Source: Litoreibacter ponti (GTDB lineage: Bacteria > Pseudomonadota > Alphaproteobacteria > Rhodobacterales > Rhodobacteraceae). From it: a stretch of DNA of 64,000 bases. The DNA lies in assembly GCF_003054285.1 (NCBI RefSeq), contig NZ_QBKS01000002.1, positions 620,001 to 684,000 of the forward strand, in the 5' to 3' direction. Each line of letters begins with the position of its first letter. The first letter of the stretch is position 1. The translations under genes and the position numbers were made by a program. Below, piece after piece: positions 27,063 through 36,378 of the stretch. The notes beneath the pieces are model-generated. The model was not told the origin of the DNA, did no database searches, and saw only the letters and a list, made by a program, of their open reading frames with translations.

Positions 27063-27166
27063 TTTGAGCCAGTGAAGTCTTAGGCGGGCGAATTGCGCAA
27101 TGGCTTTTCTGCGTTGCCGCGCAATTTCATGCCGCGATGCAGAAACTGCCTACGAATTCGGCACAC

Positions 27167-28303
27167 TCACCCGGCGAAGTCGAAGGTTTTGCCGTCAAAA
27201 AAGGCATCCGGAGCAAGAATCATATGGCCACGCGTCGAGGCTACGGCGGTTTCGAACTTCAGCGCACCTTCGACCTTTTCGGACGCGCCGGGCATATCCA
27301 CCCCGACGCCGCTGAGATTCTGCCGATACAAGTCCGACCGGAAACAGGCCTTGGCCTTCTCGATGCCTACCGCATCCGCGCCAAGGTGGTGCGCGATCCA
27401 TGCAGCCTGACTGCGCCACGGAAACGATGCGGCATGTCTATTGAAGCCCACGAAACGTTCGACAGTCCGTGGGGCGGCGTGCAGCCGAGGCACGATCTGG
27501 CCCGACAGCGCGGGGTCAATGAGGTCCGGCGACATGCTGAGATGTTCGCTGCGCGCCAATATCTCGACGGCCAGGGTTCGGTTCTTGGATGAGTCCAACC
27601 AAGATGATGCATGATAAACGGCCCGCATCAATCTCCGCACGGAGTCTGTGTTGTTCTCGACCCAATCGTGGCGGGCGGCCAGCACCTTTTCGGGGGCAAA
27701 CTTCCAGACATCGCCGCCTGTCATCATGACCTGACCGACATTTCTCTGGACGGCGACGCTTCCCCAAGGCTCACCGACCCAGAAAGCGTCGACGAACTCC
27801 TCCGCAACGGCGTCCGCCATGCGCGGTGGCGGCACCGTGACTTCCTCAACGGCGAAACCCTCGTCAGCCGACGTCCAATAGGACAAGAGAAGTCGGTGCA
27901 TCGAATAATGGAAAGGAACGCCAATGCGCAGCGGCCCGCTACTATGCGCACGGAGCGCAGACAAGAGCGCATCCGCATCCCCGAACGGAACATCGCCCAA
28001 CTTTGCCGCGACAGCGTTGGAGACACCAAAAACCGTGCCATTCACCGACAATACCATCAAAGTGTCGACCCGCGCTGGCAGTCCGCCCAATCCCATCGAC
28101 ATGGCGACAGGCATAGGGGAAAGCATCTGCGCCGCCTCTAGATGACCCAGAGCCAACATATCGCGCAGCGCAGACCAGGAAGGCTGCCGCACAAGATTGA
28201 GGGCGAGCCCCTCTTCGGCCGCAAACCCAAGTTCTTTTGCGATCACCAAGGGCGCGCAGTCCACCAGGGGAACGTAGCCGCAGTTCAGGACGGTCCCGTT
28301 CAT
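27167..28303 (-). CDS. nasS: Nitrate sensor NasS
   Basis: A 378-residue protein homologous to NrtA-type receptors (CGYVPLVDCAPLVIAKELGF; EAAQMLSPMPVAMSMGLGG; VGEPWGSVAVQ) but without a signal peptide, as expected for the cytoplasmic nitrate/nitrite sensor NasS. In the NasS/NasT systems of Paracoccus and Azotobacter it binds NasT and releases it when nitrate binds. Its start overlaps the nasT stop by four bases. About 105 bases separate its stop from the leader P1 hairpin. Confidence 0.95.
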   Translation of the reverse strand: MNGTVLNCGYVPLVDCAPLVIAKELGFAAEEGLALNLVRQPSWSALRDMLALGHLEAAQMLSPMPVAMSMGLGGLPARVDTLMVLSVNGTVFGVSNAVAAKLGDVPFGDADALLSALRAHSSGPLRIGVPFHYSMHRLLLSYWTSADEGFAVEEVTVPPPRMADAVAEEFVDAFWVGEPWGSVAVQRNVGQVMMTGGDVWKFAPEKVLAARHDWVENNTDSVRRLMRAVYHASSWLDSSKNRTLAVEILARSEHLSMSPDLIDPALSGQIVPRLHAAPRTVERFVGFNRHAASFPWRSQAAWIAHHLGADAVGIEKAKACFRSDLYRQNLSGVGVDMPGASEKVEGALKFETAVASTRGHMILAPDAFFDGKTFDFAG

Positions 28304-28884
28304 GATAACAGATCCGCTGCGGTGACCAGCGCCTGCGCAACGTCGATGACCTTGCGGTTCTGGTCCATCGCGGTCTTGCGCAAAAGGCTGTACGCCTCGT
28401 CTTCGGACATATCGCGCTGACGCATCAAGATGCCCTTTGCCCGGTCGATGGTCTTGCGGTCTTCCAAGGCCTGTTTCGCCGCGTCCAGTTCCGATTGCAT
28501 CTGCCGCATGACCTTGAACCGCGCGATTGCTGTCTCAAGAACGGATTTGATCCTTTCCATCTTGAGGCCATCCACAACATACGCGCTGACCCCGGCGTTT
28601 AGGGCTGCTTGTGTAAGATCTTCGTCGGTGTGATCCACAAACAGCGCGACGGGGCGTTTCGACGATTCCGTCGCATCAGAAATATGCTCGAGAGTGTCGC
28701 GGTCCGGGTTGGTCAGGTCGATCAGAACGATATCTGGAACGAACTCCTTGACTGTCCGGTTCAGCCCCGAAATGCGCGCCAAGGCTTTCACATCCGACCA
28801 ACCCGCGTCGGTCAATGCATTGATGATGCCGAGAACGCGCTCGGGATCGGGTTCAACGACAAGAATGCGCAAGTCACGGTCCAT
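28300..28884 (-). CDS. nasT: ANTAR-domain antiterminator NasT
   Basis: A 194-residue two-domain regulator. The N-terminal receiver-like domain (LRILVVEPDPERVLGIINAL; VLIDLTNPDRDTLEH) is followed by a helical linker and a C-terminal ANTAR domain (KTIDRAKGILMRQRDMSEDEA, then SLLRKTAMDQN). ANTAR proteins bind paired hexaloop hairpins in leader RNA, and such a leader lies in front of nrtA. MDRDLRILVVEPD was taken as start. An in-frame alternative lies 54 bases upstream. Confidence 0.95.
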   Translation of the reverse strand: MDRDLRILVVEPDPERVLGIINALTDAGWSDVKALARISGLNRTVKEFVPDIVLIDLTNPDRDTLEHISDATESSKRPVALFVDHTDEDLTQAALNAGVSAYVVDGLKMERIKSVLETAIARFKVMRQMQSELDAAKQALEDRKTIDRAKGILMRQRDMSEDEAYSLLRKTAMDQNRKVIDVAQALVTAADLLS

Positions 28885-29298
28885 GCCGCGTGCATCAATC
28901 CGGGTCGAGCGAACGTCAACCGCGCGCGCCGAGGGCACGCGGTTCTTCCCTGTGCGTCTGCACCAAAAGCGAGCAACTCCGGTGCCGCTGCCTATCCTTT
29001 GCGCGCCTTGCGAGCCAAACGGCCCCCGAAACTCGTCGATGCTTTGAAAGCCACATCGGTCTGGTGATCTAAGCGCAGTTTACTTTCACCCCCGAAATGC
29101 CAGTGACGGTGTGTCCCCGGTTACACGGACTCTTTCGAAACAGGGCCTCTCAACTGCCGCAACGAATGGCGGCTCCGGGGAAGGTGCACTGCAGCGAGGC
29201 TATGCTGACATCTGAATGGCGCGGATTAGGCGCATCTCATTCCATCAAATACTGGTGTGGCCTGAGCCATATTTTCGATCGAGCACCGGTGCTTCGCT
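28885..29298. other. Intergenic region between nasT and the TAXI permease gene
   Basis: About 410 bases without a supported gene. It must hold the nasTS promoter on the minus strand and the 3' end of the TRAP transcript. A 12-base palindrome AGCACCGGTGCT lies at 29282-29293, just past the permease stop, without a T-run. Nothing else was recognised. Confidence 0.4.
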
Positions 29299-31578
29299 CT
29301 ACGCTCGATTGCGCAAAAGATGTGACAAGAGCAACAGGCAGGCCAGCGCACCGCCGGCCATTATCACCAATGGCGACTTCCAAAGTATCAACACCGCTGC
29401 AAGAATGCGCAGCGAGGATACCCAACCAGACAACGCTGCTTGATCGTAGCTGGCCAGAGCGGAAGCCAGTAAGTACAGCGCTGCTACAAGCCTGCAAAGG
29501 AGCAGGATAAGCGAGCCATAATCTGGCTCGCCCGAATATCCATCCATGAGCACGCGCCGTCCGGACTCGTCGGTGATCGTGACGGCCTCGGGGATCAGCA
29601 GCAATTCGGGGTACCAGGCGAACACAAAGGGGATCGTGAACATCACGATGCCAACCCGCACTGCCGAGAATGCCGTGCGCATGGGCTCGGCCCCCGTGAT
29701 CGACGACGCCGCAAATGCTGCAACCGCAACGGGTGGCGTGATGGCCGAGGCCACGGCGAAGTAGAAGACGAACATATTGGCGGTGAAAAAGCTGACGCCG
29801 AGCTGCGCCAGAAGCGGCCCAAGTAACAAGGCGACGTTCACATAGGCCGGAACGGTTGGCATCCCCATGCCCAAGAGGATCGCGCAAAACATGGCACAGA
29901 CGAGTGCGAGCATTAGATAGACGCCACCGGAAATCGGGATGTCGTAGCCCAGAATGCGGATTGACGTGACCTGCTCCAACCATGTTGTGACCGCACGGGT
30001 CAGCTCACCCGTCAGGCCACTTTCGTTCAGGAAGGCGGCGATGATCGACACTGCAAAGAGTAAAAGAAACAAGCGCGAGATAAGGATGCCCCCTTCGCCG
30101 AGGGCCGTGGCAATCCTGCTGGGTTCTGCGCGAGTATCTGGGTCCAAAAGCATCAGGGGAAGCAAGATCGCGACGGCCCACCAGCCAGCCGAAACGGCGT
30201 CGCCGGTTGCGTTGACGATGGTCTGAACGACCGCGTTAGGCAGCATGACCGCAATCCAACTTTCGCCGATCGCATCCTTGTTTCCCAAAAGCAAAAACAG
30301 GATCACAAGTATAGGCAGAAAGATGATCCAAAGGTTCCGCCAGTCCTGCCGCTCCATGATCAGATCGTCGGGAATGGTCCGCATCGGCTCGACCTTTTCG
30401 CGTCTGGCTTGGAACATGACGGCCAGAAAAATCGAGAAGAAGAACGCAATGGCCGGGATGAAGGCCGCCGTTATCACCTTGGTGTAGGGCACCGCGGTCA
30501 GCGCGACCAAGACGAAGGCGGCAATGCCCATGACCGGAGGCATGATCTGCCCGCCCGAAGACGCAGCCGCCTCGACCCCGCCTGCAAATTGCGGCGAAAA
30601 GCCATTGCGCCGCATCATCGGAATGGTGAGCCGCCCGGTCGACAGCACATTCGTGACCGGCCCGCCCGTGATTGTGCCAAACATGGCTGAGGAGACAATG
30701 GCGGCATGGGCCGGCCCACCGCGCAGGTTCCGCGTCAGCCGCACGGCCAGTTTGATCAGCGACGTGCCGCCCGCCGATGATCCGAAAAGCGCCCCCAAGA
30801 CAACGTAGGGGAAGACCTGATTGATGATGATGTCCATGAACCGGCCCATGAAGCCATCGGGTGTAATGAAGACATTCGTTGCCTTCTGGATCGCTGAGGC
30901 CAAGGCGTCCCCTCCATCCGCGCCCAGTTTGGTCAGAAGGAAGTTGTTGTCGCTCAGCTCAAAGACCCAGATCAGGGCCGTCGAAACTGTGTAGAGGACG
31001 ACGATGCTCGCCACGACCACCAAGGGCAGTCCCCAGACGCGTACGTTGTACAGAAAGAACAACAAGATGATGGTGAACAGCAGTGGCAGCACCCAAATGC
31101 CCAGACGGGCCTGACAGGCAGGCACTTCCGCCTCAAGGGTCAGTCCAGGGATCAAATTGGCCGACCGCGCAAGCGCGTCTTCGATCAGGCGAGCGCGTTC
31201 GCCCGTGATCTGGTCGATAAGGCAAACGGAGTCGATTTCGATCCAGAAGCCAACCGCTCCAGCCAAGGCCGCTAGAACCAACCCCATATCAAGGGCGAGA
31301 CCCAACCAAGCGCGATCGGGTCGTGTCTTGCGCCATGCGCGGTAGAGGCTCGCGTCTAAAGCGACGATCGCCATCATCAGAACGAAGATCGGTGGAAAGA
31401 AGATTTCAGGCGGAAAACCGGAAATGCGAAAGAACCGGATGCCTGTTATGTCGCGTGCCCAATCCTGTAGCCCGGGGATTTCGGGCAGCGTGTTGAGCAT
31501 GCCGATACAGACAAGAAAAAACGCAAGGAACAGCGCGATGCGCTGTCCCTTTGGTTTCACGGTTTGTGCTTTGGCCAT
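29299..31578 (-). CDS. Fused TRAP permease of the second TAXI system
   Basis: A 759-residue DctQ-DctM type fused permease. Shared landmarks with the first fused permease are MFGTITGGPVTNVLSTGRLTIP, SSGGQIMPPVMGIAAFVL and LGMGMPTVPAYVNVALLL. Many hydrophobic segments span the length. The N-terminal insert with ERARLIEDALARSANLIPG and two cysteines may be periplasmic. It lies 28 bases after the TAXI receptor gene, with a short inverted repeat between. It is about 110 residues shorter than the first fused permease. Confidence 0.93.
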   Translation of the reverse strand: MAKAQTVKPKGQRIALFLAFFLVCIGMLNTLPEIPGLQDWARDITGIRFFRISGFPPEIFFPPIFVLMMAIVALDASLYRAWRKTRPDRAWLGLALDMGLVLAALAGAVGFWIEIDSVCLIDQITGERARLIEDALARSANLIPGLTLEAEVPACQARLGIWVLPLLFTIILLFFLYNVRVWGLPLVVVASIVVLYTVSTALIWVFELSDNNFLLTKLGADGGDALASAIQKATNVFITPDGFMGRFMDIIINQVFPYVVLGALFGSSAGGTSLIKLAVRLTRNLRGGPAHAAIVSSAMFGTITGGPVTNVLSTGRLTIPMMRRNGFSPQFAGGVEAAASSGGQIMPPVMGIAAFVLVALTAVPYTKVITAAFIPAIAFFFSIFLAVMFQARREKVEPMRTIPDDLIMERQDWRNLWIIFLPILVILFLLLGNKDAIGESWIAVMLPNAVVQTIVNATGDAVSAGWWAVAILLPLMLLDPDTRAEPSRIATALGEGGILISRLFLLLFAVSIIAAFLNESGLTGELTRAVTTWLEQVTSIRILGYDIPISGGVYLMLALVCAMFCAILLGMGMPTVPAYVNVALLLGPLLAQLGVSFFTANMFVFYFAVASAITPPVAVAAFAASSITGAEPMRTAFSAVRVGIVMFTIPFVFAWYPELLLIPEAVTITDESGRRVLMDGYSGEPDYGSLILLLCRLVAALYLLASALASYDQAALSGWVSSLRILAAVLILWKSPLVIMAGGALACLLLLSHLLRNRA

Positions 31579-31581
31579 GTT

Positions 31582-31603
31582 GTAGCACCGGCAGCGCTGC
31601 TAC
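31582..31603 (-). promoter_or_regulatory. Short inverted repeat between TAXI receptor and permease genes
   Basis: GTAGCA, ten bases, TGCTAC form a 6-bp stem in the 28-base gap, weaker than the hairpins after the other binding-protein genes of the window. Confidence 0.35.
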
Positions 31604-31606
31604 CCT

Positions 31607-32662
31607 CTAGGGCCGCGCGCAATCGGCTACGGTATGCCCGGCCTCCTCGTAGGCGCGGATCGCACCGGGGTGCATCGTCAGAGTGACGGCACCACAGATG
31701 CCCTGAGCAGACCCGTTAATGTCGCCAAAACTCAGGAACAGGTAAGGACCGCGGGGCGATCCGGTCAGGAACCGCTCTTGCCCGGCCAGATAGGCGCGTG
31801 TGATCTGATAGGCCAGTTCTTCGTCCATGGACGCAGGCACGATCTGTGCAAAGGCCAAAGCGAACGTATCGAAGCTGTCGTCATCCGTGACAATCGTGAT
31901 GTCATTGCCGGCGTATGCCGCGCGATATTCCTCGACCGGGATGGAATAGGCGACGTTGCCGGGGGCGTTCACGATCTGCTGCCCAAGCTCACTGTTCAGG
32001 ATGTCCGACGGGATATCATAGAGCGTGGTGCCGCCTGCCGCGGCAATGGCGATCTGGCGGCCCGACGGCAGGCCTTCGGGGAGGGTCCAGCCATCGACAG
32101 CGCCACCGGTGATCGTGCCAACCGTATCCGGCCAAGGTGTTTGCACGCCTTCGTAGCCTTCGCCGTCCTTCAGTCCGCTGAGCAGCTGGATGGCCGCGCG
32201 ACCGGTCGTCAGTGCTGCGCCGCGTGGGGGGCCGTTATAGATGCGCTTGCCCTCGATGTCGTCGGGGCTTTGGATCGCCCCGCTGTTATAATGGCCAAAG
32301 AGTTGGGCAGAGGGGGCGGAGAAGAACAGCGCGCGCAGGTTTCCGGCCAGCTCGCCCCCGCGTTCTGCCCCGAGGCCGGAATAGGGCCCAACGCCGCGCG
32401 ACAGCAGAAATGGCAGGATCAGTGGCGCAGGGGCGATGTCCAACTGGCCTTCGGCAACGGCCTGCACCGAATTCGTAAGCGTGGCGCCTTCGGTGATTTG
32501 CATGGTGGCGACGCCCGCTGCGTCCAAGACAGCCGCCAAAGTCGTGTCGATGTAATGCGGCGTGGACCCCGGCGACGTCGTTTCGGCTGTAAGTGTCGCT
32601 TGTGCGAAACCGGCGGTTGGCAACATGGCCAAAATCGCCCCGGCGATGGTTTTTCTGATCAT
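31607..32662 (-). CDS. TAXI-family TRAP solute receptor (divergent)
   Basis: A 351-residue exported protein with signal peptide MIRKTIAGAILAMLPTAGFAQ. It lacks the GTGGVTGVYYP start of classic TAXI proteins but has the family layout, with IYNGPPRGAALTTGRAAIQLL and GGAVDGWTLPEGLPSG in the expected places. It is followed by a fused TAXI permease, which supports the call. It is divergent from the marR-sulfatase pair, suggesting its ligand is a sulfate ester or a product of it. Confidence 0.85.
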   Translation of the reverse strand: MIRKTIAGAILAMLPTAGFAQATLTAETTSPGSTPHYIDTTLAAVLDAAGVATMQITEGATLTNSVQAVAEGQLDIAPAPLILPFLLSRGVGPYSGLGAERGGELAGNLRALFFSAPSAQLFGHYNSGAIQSPDDIEGKRIYNGPPRGAALTTGRAAIQLLSGLKDGEGYEGVQTPWPDTVGTITGGAVDGWTLPEGLPSGRQIAIAAAGGTTLYDIPSDILNSELGQQIVNAPGNVAYSIPVEEYRAAYAGNDITIVTDDDSFDTFALAFAQIVPASMDEELAYQITRAYLAGQERFLTGSPRGPYLFLSFGDINGSAQGICGAVTLTMHPGAIRAYEEAGHTVADCARP

Positions 32663-32798
32663 GGCTTCCTCCCAATGCAGCGCTGTCGCGCAGGCAAATG
32701 ACCCGCTTGTTGCGGGTTTCCCAAATGCAACGTTACAAAGATTATGTGACTTGTCACGTAAAAATTTTGCTGATCTTATTGCTCTCTATGGAGACCAA

Positions 32799-33308
32799 AT
32801 GACCAAGCAGCCCAGAACCAACCTCGACAGGGTCAACGCGCGCCAGCTTGAACAGAACCGCAATCTGTTCGGGCGCTTGTCTGCGGCGTCCTTGGCATCA
32901 CGCGTGCAGGCGCAACGCATGCTGAAATCTGCCGGAGAGCTGTCGATCACCGAATGGCGGGTCCTCTGGGATCTGGCTGAGGCCGGCCCGCTGACCGTCA
33001 CCGAAATGGCGGCAATACAGCGAACCGATCACGCGCTGATCAGCCGTGCGGTCCCCGGCATGGTGCGAAAAGGATATGTGACAACCAGCATCAGCGAAGC
33101 AGACCGCCGGCAATCGCTGATCGCGCTGACAGGCTATGGACATCAGGTTTTCGAGCGGACGTCGCTAGTCATGTCAGCCCGCCGCGCGGCACTTTCCCGA
33201 ACGTTTTCGGAAAAAGAGCTCAATACCTTCATCGAGCTCATCGACCGTTTCGAAGCCTTCGTCGAGGCACCGCTGTCCGAAAATCTAAGTATAGAGGTTG
33301 CGCAATGA
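32799..33308 (+). CDS. MarR-family transcriptional regulator
   Basis: A 169-residue MarR-type winged-helix protein. The helix-turn-helix is LTVTEMAAIQRTDHALISRAVPGMVRKGYV, followed by the wing residues ISEADRRQSLIALT. The start MTKQPRTNLDR has GGAG upstream. A longer frame overlaps the TAXI receptor gene antisense and was rejected. The stop overlaps the sulfatase start by four bases. It probably controls the divergent TAXI operon and the sulfatase by sensing a small phenolic or acidic ligand. Confidence 0.9.
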   Translation: MTKQPRTNLDRVNARQLEQNRNLFGRLSAASLASRVQAQRMLKSAGELSITEWRVLWDLAEAGPLTVTEMAAIQRTDHALISRAVPGMVRKGYVTTSISEADRRQSLIALTGYGHQVFERTSLVMSARRAALSRTFSEKELNTFIELIDRFEAFVEAPLSENLSIEVAQ

Positions 33309-34951
33309 CCGACCGCCCGAATGTGCTTTGGATCATGGCCGATCAACTCAGGTTTGACTACCTGAGTTGCTATGGCCACCCGCATCTTCACACGCCGCAT
33401 ATCGACGCGCTGGCGGCGCGCGGTGTACGCTTTGATCGGGCTTATGTGCAATCGCCGGTGTGCGGCCCGTCGCGAATGTCAGCCTACACGGGCCGCTATG
33501 TGCGCAGCCATGGCTCCACCTGGAACGGAATGCCGTTGCGGGTAGGCGAGCCGACCTTGGGCGATCATCTGCGCGAGGCTGGCGCGCGCGCGGTGCTGGT
33601 CGGCAAGACACACATGATCGCAGACCGCGAGGGCATGGCGTGGCTTGGCATTGATCCCAAAAGCGAGATTGGCGTGCGTCGCTCCGAGTGCGGTTTTGAG
33701 CCGTTCGAGCGCGACGATGGCCTGCACCCCGACAGCCCACGTCAGCAATGGTCGGCCTATGACGATTATCTGGTTGCTCATGGGTACGACAGTGAAAATC
33801 CATGGGAGGATTTTGCCAATTCCGGCCTCGATGACGACGGTGAATTGCTCTCGGCCTGGCTTTTGAAGAACTCGCGCCTGCCAGCCAATGTGCCCGAAGA
33901 ACACTCTGAAACGGCCTATATGACCGACCGCGCCATGGATTTCATGCGAGACGCCAAGGCCGATGGCAGGCCATGGATGTGTCACCTGAGCTACATCAAG
34001 CCACATTGGCCCTACATCGTTCCAGCGCCGTATCACGACATGTATAACGAGACGCATATCGTTGATCCGGTCCGCTCCGACGCCGAACGCAAGACCGATC
34101 ACCCATTGCTGCGCGCGTATCTGGACGCCCGTGTTTGCCGCAGTTTCTCACGCGATCACGTGCGCACACACGTCATCCCAGCCTATATGGGGCTGATCAA
34201 ACAGCTCGACGACAACCTTGGCCGGTTGTTCGCGTGGATGGATGAAAGGGGTCTTGGCGACAATACCATCATCGCCTTCACCTCGGACCATGGGGATTAC
34301 ATGGGTGATCACTGGATGGGCGACAAGGATTTCTATCATGAGATGGCGGTGAAGGTTCCGCTCATCATCAGCGATCCAAGATCGCAGGCCGACGCAACCC
34401 GTGGAACCGTATCCGATCAATTGGTCGAGATGATCGACCTTGCGCCAACCTTCATGAACGCCTTGGGCTGTGAGGCAAAACCGCATATCATTGAGGGTCG
34501 TGATCTAACGCCAATCCTGCACGGTTCTGAGGGCTTTTCGCGCAAGTACATCATCAGCGAGCATGATTATCACTGGTCCGAAATGGCGAGAGCGCTTGAT
34601 GTGCCGCAAGAGGATGCTCATACGACGATGATCTTCGATGGCCGCTGGAAATACATTCGCTGCGAGGGGTTCGAACCGGTCATGTTCGATCTGGAAACGG
34701 ACCCAAGTGAGCTCCAGAACATCGGCCAATCCGACCGCCCCGAACACATCAGCACTCGCACGCGGATGGAAGCCGCGCTGCTACGCTGGGCGACGCGTCA
34801 CCACACAAGGATTACCGCAACGCCAACAGTCCTCGCCCGCCAGAAGCGCGCCGCGCAGGATGGTATCCTTATCGGGTTCTGGGACGAAATTGAATATGAG
34901 GACACCACTGGTCAGGCCTTCGCCGCACTCCAGCCTGTCGGAAAGGTTTGA
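33305..34951 (+). CDS. Sulfatase / phosphonate-monoester-hydrolase-type enzyme (formylglycine type)
   Basis: A 548-residue alkaline-phosphatase-superfamily hydrolase. The formylglycine motif C-x-P-S-R is C53-G-P-S-R57, so C53 should be oxidised by a formylglycine-generating enzyme not encoded in this window. Metal and active-site patterns include VLWIMADQLRFDY near the N-terminus, VGKTHM, SYIKPHWPY and FTSDHGDYMGDH. There is no signal peptide, so the substrate is cleaved in the cytoplasm after import. The divergent TAXI transporter is the likely uptake route. Phosphonate monoester hydrolase activity is an alternative within this family. Confidence 0.88.
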   Translation: MTDRPNVLWIMADQLRFDYLSCYGHPHLHTPHIDALAARGVRFDRAYVQSPVCGPSRMSAYTGRYVRSHGSTWNGMPLRVGEPTLGDHLREAGARAVLVGKTHMIADREGMAWLGIDPKSEIGVRRSECGFEPFERDDGLHPDSPRQQWSAYDDYLVAHGYDSENPWEDFANSGLDDDGELLSAWLLKNSRLPANVPEEHSETAYMTDRAMDFMRDAKADGRPWMCHLSYIKPHWPYIVPAPYHDMYNETHIVDPVRSDAERKTDHPLLRAYLDARVCRSFSRDHVRTHVIPAYMGLIKQLDDNLGRLFAWMDERGLGDNTIIAFTSDHGDYMGDHWMGDKDFYHEMAVKVPLIISDPRSQADATRGTVSDQLVEMIDLAPTFMNALGCEAKPHIIEGRDLTPILHGSEGFSRKYIISEHDYHWSEMARALDVPQEDAHTTMIFDGRWKYIRCEGFEPVMFDLETDPSELQNIGQSDRPEHISTRTRMEAALLRWATRHHTRITATPTVLARQKRAAQDGILIGFWDEIEYEDTTGQAFAALQPVGKV

Positions 34952-35305
34952 TGTTGAACAGCACCTTTCCCACGCGCCAGATGTGAGCAACGCGCTTGCG
35001 AACGGTTTTCAAAAGAGACTTTGTGCAAGGCTATATTCTCGCAGTGACTCTCAGACGCGACCAATGGATCAGCGACTTCGTCCTCCCGACGACCTCGCTT
35101 CCACCCCCAATCCTTCGAAGTACGCCCAATTGCAAAGTCAGACGGTGCATCGGCAGATGGCAACGATGTGGACCGCGGACGCCGTATTTTGGCTAGGTCC
35201 TGAAGGTCCGACATGGGCCTTCATCGACGAAGAGCTGAGGTTTAGTTCTTCGTGAGTTGCGCTAGCTCCAACGCCGACGGAGAGCCCAATCTGGACGTTT
35301 GCTGC
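34952..35305. other. Gene-poor region after the sulfatase gene
   Basis: About 350 bases. No convincing gene, repeat or terminator was found on either strand. Open frames present are short, lack ribosome-binding sites and show no recognised motifs. Confidence 0.4.
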
Positions 35306-36271
35306 TCATTTCGCGTGTGCGAGCATTGTCGCCTCTTGGTCGGTTTGCGTTTTTCTGCGTAGTACGAAGCCAAGTGCTCCGAGACCCGCCAAAAGCAGAG
35401 GTAGCCCTGCCGGCAAAGGTACCGGCGCGACTTCTGGTATCCGGGGGTCGATCCAGCGATTGTCGACGATGTTCAATTCTGGGGCGTTGACCGTAAAGCC
35501 ATCCGGCAGGATAAAAGCCGGCCCCACTTTGGAAAAGCTCAAAGAGTTGAAGGCATCCAAAGTGCCCGTCGCTTGGTTAGCACCAAAGGCTGACGCGGAA
35601 GTGTTCGTGTCCATATTGAAAATAACGCTGAACGGTTGGCGCCAATCATGCCTGATCAAAGGCATCATCGCGGAGGAAAAATCATCGTAATCTGAAAGCA
35701 AGTTGACCCAGTCGGCACCAGCACCACCTCGGACGACTGCGCTATTGGAAGAGAAATTGCCTGGGCTGGGACTCCCGCTGAGTGACACGGTTGCCGTTAT
35801 GCCCGCGCCCCCACCCGCCTGTCCCGTGTCATTTGCAACCGCGCCGGTGGCCGTGCCCTCCAAGGACGCATTCAGCTGCAGGTCAATTGTGAAATCGGTA
35901 TTGAACGGAATGTCGGGGTCATCGACATCAAATAACGGTGTCAGGAAAATGTCGCTCATGACGCTGCGCGCGCCACCCTGTATGCGCACACTGCCAGCCG
36001 GGCCAAGAGAACGATCAAACGTCGCCGTCGCGCGATAGGCAATGACGCCTCCGCCTGCAACCGAATCTCCCGCCACGGTGCAATTCACCCCGCCATCGTT
36101 CAATGTCACAGCAACATCAGAATTCGAGCTGGTGGATTGCGGGGCGGTGCTGCCACACCGGCCAGTACCACCTCCGCCATTAATAATTGAAACAGAATTG
36201 CTGATTGTCGCGGCTTGCGCCGAAATCGACAGCCCAAGGAAAGCAACACAAATTGTCAGAATTGTCTTCAT
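35306..36271 (-). CDS. VPLPA-CTERM surface protein
   Basis: A 321-residue exported protein with signal peptide MKTILTICVAFLGLSISAQA. The C-terminus has the tripartite sorting tail: VPLPAG, a hydrophobic helix (LPLLLAGLGALGFVL), then RRK. This is the Rhodobacterales version of PEP-CTERM tails processed by exosortase-like enzymes. The body is rich in G, S, T and N and resembles secreted adhesin or matrix proteins, with no recognised domain. MKTILTICVA was chosen as start for the signal peptide. It is divergent from the LuxR-hydrolase gene. Confidence 0.85.
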   Translation of the reverse strand: MKTILTICVAFLGLSISAQAATISNSVSIINGGGGTGRCGSTAPQSTSSNSDVAVTLNDGGVNCTVAGDSVAGGGVIAYRATATFDRSLGPAGSVRIQGGARSVMSDIFLTPLFDVDDPDIPFNTDFTIDLQLNASLEGTATGAVANDTGQAGGGAGITATVSLSGSPSPGNFSSNSAVVRGGAGADWVNLLSDYDDFSSAMMPLIRHDWRQPFSVIFNMDTNTSASAFGANQATGTLDAFNSLSFSKVGPAFILPDGFTVNAPELNIVDNRWIDPRIPEVAPVPLPAGLPLLLAGLGALGFVLRRKTQTDQEATMLAHAK

Positions 36272-36378
36272 TTCAATGATCCCCTCATAAATCCGCTCAA
36301 ATCTTAAAGGTGAAGTTCCCGCTCCGCATACGACGTTTGTTGTATGCGCTAACGCAGCCACCGTTTATTCTGATCCTC

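Noticed and set aside
27100..27160. Sigma-54 type promoter between nasS and the leader
   Set aside because: The GG and GC elements are one base too close for the -24/-12 consensus.
34912..35214. A 100-codon minus-strand frame after the sulfatase gene
   Set aside because: No ribosome-binding site and no recognisable domain, and its start overlaps the sulfatase end.
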